From Dehalococcoidales bacterium (lineage in GTDB: Bacteria > Chloroflexota > Dehalococcoidia > Dehalococcoidales > Fen-1064): a DNA stretch of 5,810 bases. Below the pieces are notes generated by a model. It saw only the letters and a list, made by a program, of their open reading frames with translations. It made no database searches and was not told where the DNA came from. The position numbers were made by a program, and so were the translations under genes. The DNA lies in contig DAOUVG010000115.1 in NCBI GenBank assembly GCA_030667735.1, positions 1 through 5,810 of the forward strand. Direction: 5' to 3'. Positions 3,703-5,810 of the stretch are shown here, piece after piece (the stretch's first letter is position 1; each line of letters opens with the position of its first letter).

Positions 3703-5810
3703 TGCCGCCAAACCATACCTGATTGCTGCCCTCTACCGCGAGTTGCAGCGACCGGTCATGGTGGTAACGGCGCAGCCAGAGAATGGCAGGAAGCTCTATG
3801 AACAGCTTCTTACCTGGTGTGGTCCCGGCGGTGTAAGGCTCTTCCCTGAGCCGGATACCCTGCCTTATGAACGCCTTGCCTCAGACAGCCCGACAGAGCA
3901 GGAAAGGCTGGAAGTCCTCTCCGCACTGGTGGGAGATGGCCGGTCCCGGGCAGGCCCGCCGATGGTTATCGCTTCCGCGGCAGCGTTCGTGCAAAAGACG
4001 ACTGCGCGTGACGAATTTGCCGGTACTTTCCACCAGGTAGAGGTGGGAATGGAGATTGAGCCTCTCCGTTTGCTGGAACGCTGGGATGCGATGGGCTACC
4101 GGATAGAGAGCATTGTCGAGGTACCGGGCACTGCCAGCCATCGTGGGGGTATTATCGATGTCTACCCGCCGACCAGTGAGATGCCGGCCCGGCTCGAATT
4201 CTTCGGAAATACCGTGGAGAGCATCAGGCTGTTTGACCCCGCCACACAGCGGTCGCAGAGAGAGAGTCCTTCGGTTACTGTTGGACCGGCCACCGAATTG
4301 CTGACCCCCCTGCTTAGCAGTCAGGCGGACCTGGAGTCCTTCCTGCGGGATATTGACCTGTCCGGATGCAGTGATGAAGCCAGGCAGCAGTTCGAGCAGG
4401 AACTGACAATGCTCACCAGCAGGCAGAAACCGACAAATCTACGTTTCTACGCCCCGCTGTTCGGCAGGGACAGCATTCTTAGCTACCTTCCGGAAGATGC
4501 CTTGCTGCTCCTCGATGAGCCGCGGAGTATTGAATTGGCGGTGGCAGACCTGGATGCCAAGGCAGAGGAACTGCGCACCGCCAAGCGTGGGCGTGGTGAG
4601 TTGCCGGAGAGCTTCCCGAGACCTTATTTCACCTGGGATGAGTTGAGGGAACAGGTCGAAGCAAAACAGCGGCTGGTGCTCACGTCGTGGGGCGTTCCCG
4701 AAGGCGAACAACACCGCCAGTTAAGGTTTGCCACCGCTCCCAGCTACGCCGGCCAGCTACCGGCTTTTCTGGAACGGGTCAGGGAAATGATGACACAGGG
4801 GAAGCGAATGGTCCTTGTCAGCCACCAGGCGAGCAGGCTGTCGGAATTGCTTGAAGAACAAGACATCATCGCACCGCCTCTCGGTGAGCTACGGGAGGTA
4901 CCTCCTGCGGGTTCGGTGACCTTGCTTCAGGGGTTGCTGGCAGGCGGCTGGGTAATGGACGACGAGACGTACCTGCTCACGGACGCGGAGATATTTGGCT
5001 TCATCAAGGAGCAGCGGCTGTTCAGGAAGCGTCCGGTGCCACGACGTAAGCTGGTGCTTGATATGAAGCCGGGCGACTACGTGGTGCATATTGAGCATGG
5101 TGTTGCCCGGTTGACCGGCTTCCGGACAATGCGTACCGAGCACGGTGAGAAGGAGTTTCTCGTCCTGCGCTACGCGGCCGGTGACCGACTCTACGTACCA
5201 TCGGACCAGATTGAGCGGGTCAGCCGCTATATCGGTGGCAGCGGAGAGCAGGCACCGGTGCTGAATCGTCTCGGCACCCAGGAATGGACGAGGACCAAGC
5301 AGCGCGTCAAGGAGTCGGTGGAGAAAATGGCCGAGGAGCTGCTGGCTCTTTACGCTTCGCGAGAGGTAGTTACCGGTTATGCCTTCTCTCCGGATACGGT
5401 CTGGCAGCGGGAAATGGAGGCATCGTTCCCCTACGTTGAGACTCCGGACCAGATAGAGGTACAGACGCACGTCAAGGCGGACATGGAAGGGACTAAACCG
5501 ATGGACCGGCTGGTCTGTGGTGATGTTGGCTACGGCAAGACCGAGGTAGCCCTCAGGGCTGCCTTCAAGGCGGTGCTCGATGGCAAACAGGTGGCGGTGC
5601 TCGTGCCCACCACGGTGCTTGCCCAGCAGCACTATTCCACTTTCCGGGAGAGGCTGGAAGCCTTTCCGGCGGTCGTCGAGGTATTGAGCCGGTTCCGGTC
5701 ACAACGGGAGCAGCAGGCAGTCCTCGAAGGACTGGCAAGCGGCCGGGTGGACATCTGCATCGGCACGCACCGTCTAATCCAGAAAGACATCATGTTCCAC
5801 GACCTGGGAC
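3587..5810 (+). CDS. mfd: Transcription-repair coupling factor Mfd (N-terminal 741 codons)
   Basis: ATP-driven DNA translocase that removes RNA polymerase stalled at DNA damage and recruits the UvrAB excision-repair machinery. An in-frame TAA directly abuts the ATG (TAAATG), fixing the start; GGGGAG lies four bases before it. The UvrB-like N-terminal module is seen in LFPEPDTLPYERLASDSP (85-102) and RGGIIDVYPP (186-195), followed by a poorly conserved middle region. The RNA polymerase-interacting (CarD-like) domain begins near 492 with DMKPGDYVVHIEHGVAR. The translocase shows Walker A GDVGYGKTE (645-653, lysine 651), motif Ia VPTTVLAQQH (673-682) and GTHRL (726-730). The window ends just before the expected DEEQ motif II; families run to about 1,150-1,180 residues, so roughly a third, including the second helicase domain and C-terminal D7 domain, lies beyond the edge. 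The frame is intact throughout. It is transcribed from its own promoter and may also receive read-through from the upstream operon. Confidence 0.97.
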   Translation, partial: MEELDLGQLLHLVGEMPGYRRLVEELERQDGSTMVSVLDAAKPYLIAALYRELQRPVMVVTAQPENGRKLYEQLLTWCGPGGVRLFPEPDTLPYERLASDSPTEQERLEVLSALVGDGRSRAGPPMVIASAAAFVQKTTARDEFAGTFHQVEVGMEIEPLRLLERWDAMGYRIESIVEVPGTASHRGGIIDVYPPTSEMPARLEFFGNTVESIRLFDPATQRSQRESPSVTVGPATELLTPLLSSQADLESFLRDIDLSGCSDEARQQFEQELTMLTSRQKPTNLRFYAPLFGRDSILSYLPEDALLLLDEPRSIELAVADLDAKAEELRTAKRGRGELPESFPRPYFTWDELREQVEAKQRLVLTSWGVPEGEQHRQLRFATAPSYAGQLPAFLERVREMMTQGKRMVLVSHQASRLSELLEEQDIIAPPLGELREVPPAGSVTLLQGLLAGGWVMDDETYLLTDAEIFGFIKEQRLFRKRPVPRRKLVLDMKPGDYVVHIEHGVARLTGFRTMRTEHGEKEFLVLRYAAGDRLYVPSDQIERVSRYIGGSGEQAPVLNRLGTQEWTRTKQRVKESVEKMAEELLALYASREVVTGYAFSPDTVWQREMEASFPYVETPDQIEVQTHVKADMEGTKPMDRLVCGDVGYGKTEVALRAAFKAVLDGKQVAVLVPTTVLAQQHYSTFRERLEAFPAVVEVLSRFRSQREQQAVLEGLASGRVDICIGTHRLIQKDIMFHDLG

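Noticed and set aside
4889..5632. A 247-codon open frame on the minus strand opposite mfd
   Set aside because: It lies wholly within the conserved Mfd coding sequence, including Walker A, and resembles no known protein.

Overview
The window is ordinary bacterial chromosome, moderately GC-rich, with genes on both strands and short gaps between them. Gene families, codon use and the hairpin-rich intergenic repeats would fit a Chloroflexota (Dehalococcoidia-like) genome. That placement is a guess from general resemblance; there is no rRNA or other taxonomic marker here. Both ends cut through genes.

Left part, minus strand. Positions 1-483 hold the first 161 codons of a beta-type DNA methyltransferase (DPPF motif). 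The 224-bp gap at 484-707 has no gene but is packed with inverted repeats: two perfect stem-loops (617-639 and 651-676) and, nearer the methyltransferase, a nested repeat with ATTCTG/CAGAAT ends. Next is proB (708-1844, minus), glutamate 5-kinase with a C-terminal PUA domain, the first enzyme of proline synthesis. Its start is best placed at a GTG, because the upstream ATG lies inside the gene's own TATAAT promoter element.

Middle. A divergent promoter region of about 120 bp separates proB from a plus-strand MFS transporter (1964-3142). It holds an extended -10 promoter for proB, a perfect 8+8 bp inverted repeat over the proB -35 region, and a TTGAAA-17-TACGAT promoter for the transporter. 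The predicted transporter start site lies so close to its ATG that the mRNA may be leaderless. A small membrane protein of the DUF4491 type follows 47 bp downstream, probably in the same operon. Its frame continues about 76 codons past the usual family end and overlaps the next gene; a single lost base near codon 94 would explain this.

Right part. mfd (3587 to the window edge) encodes transcription-repair coupling factor. The window holds 741 codons, ending just before helicase motif II. It has its own strong promoter (TTGTCA-17-TACAAT) inside the DUF4491 frame. Its short leader can form two mutually exclusive hairpins, the second of which covers the ribosome binding site.

The genes show no single shared pathway: proline synthesis, small-molecule export, DNA repair and DNA methylation sit side by side. 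I found no convincing new multi-gene system. The points most worth checking are the mfd leader, the DUF4491 tail, the possible leaderless transporter mRNA, the divergent operator and the intergenic repeats.
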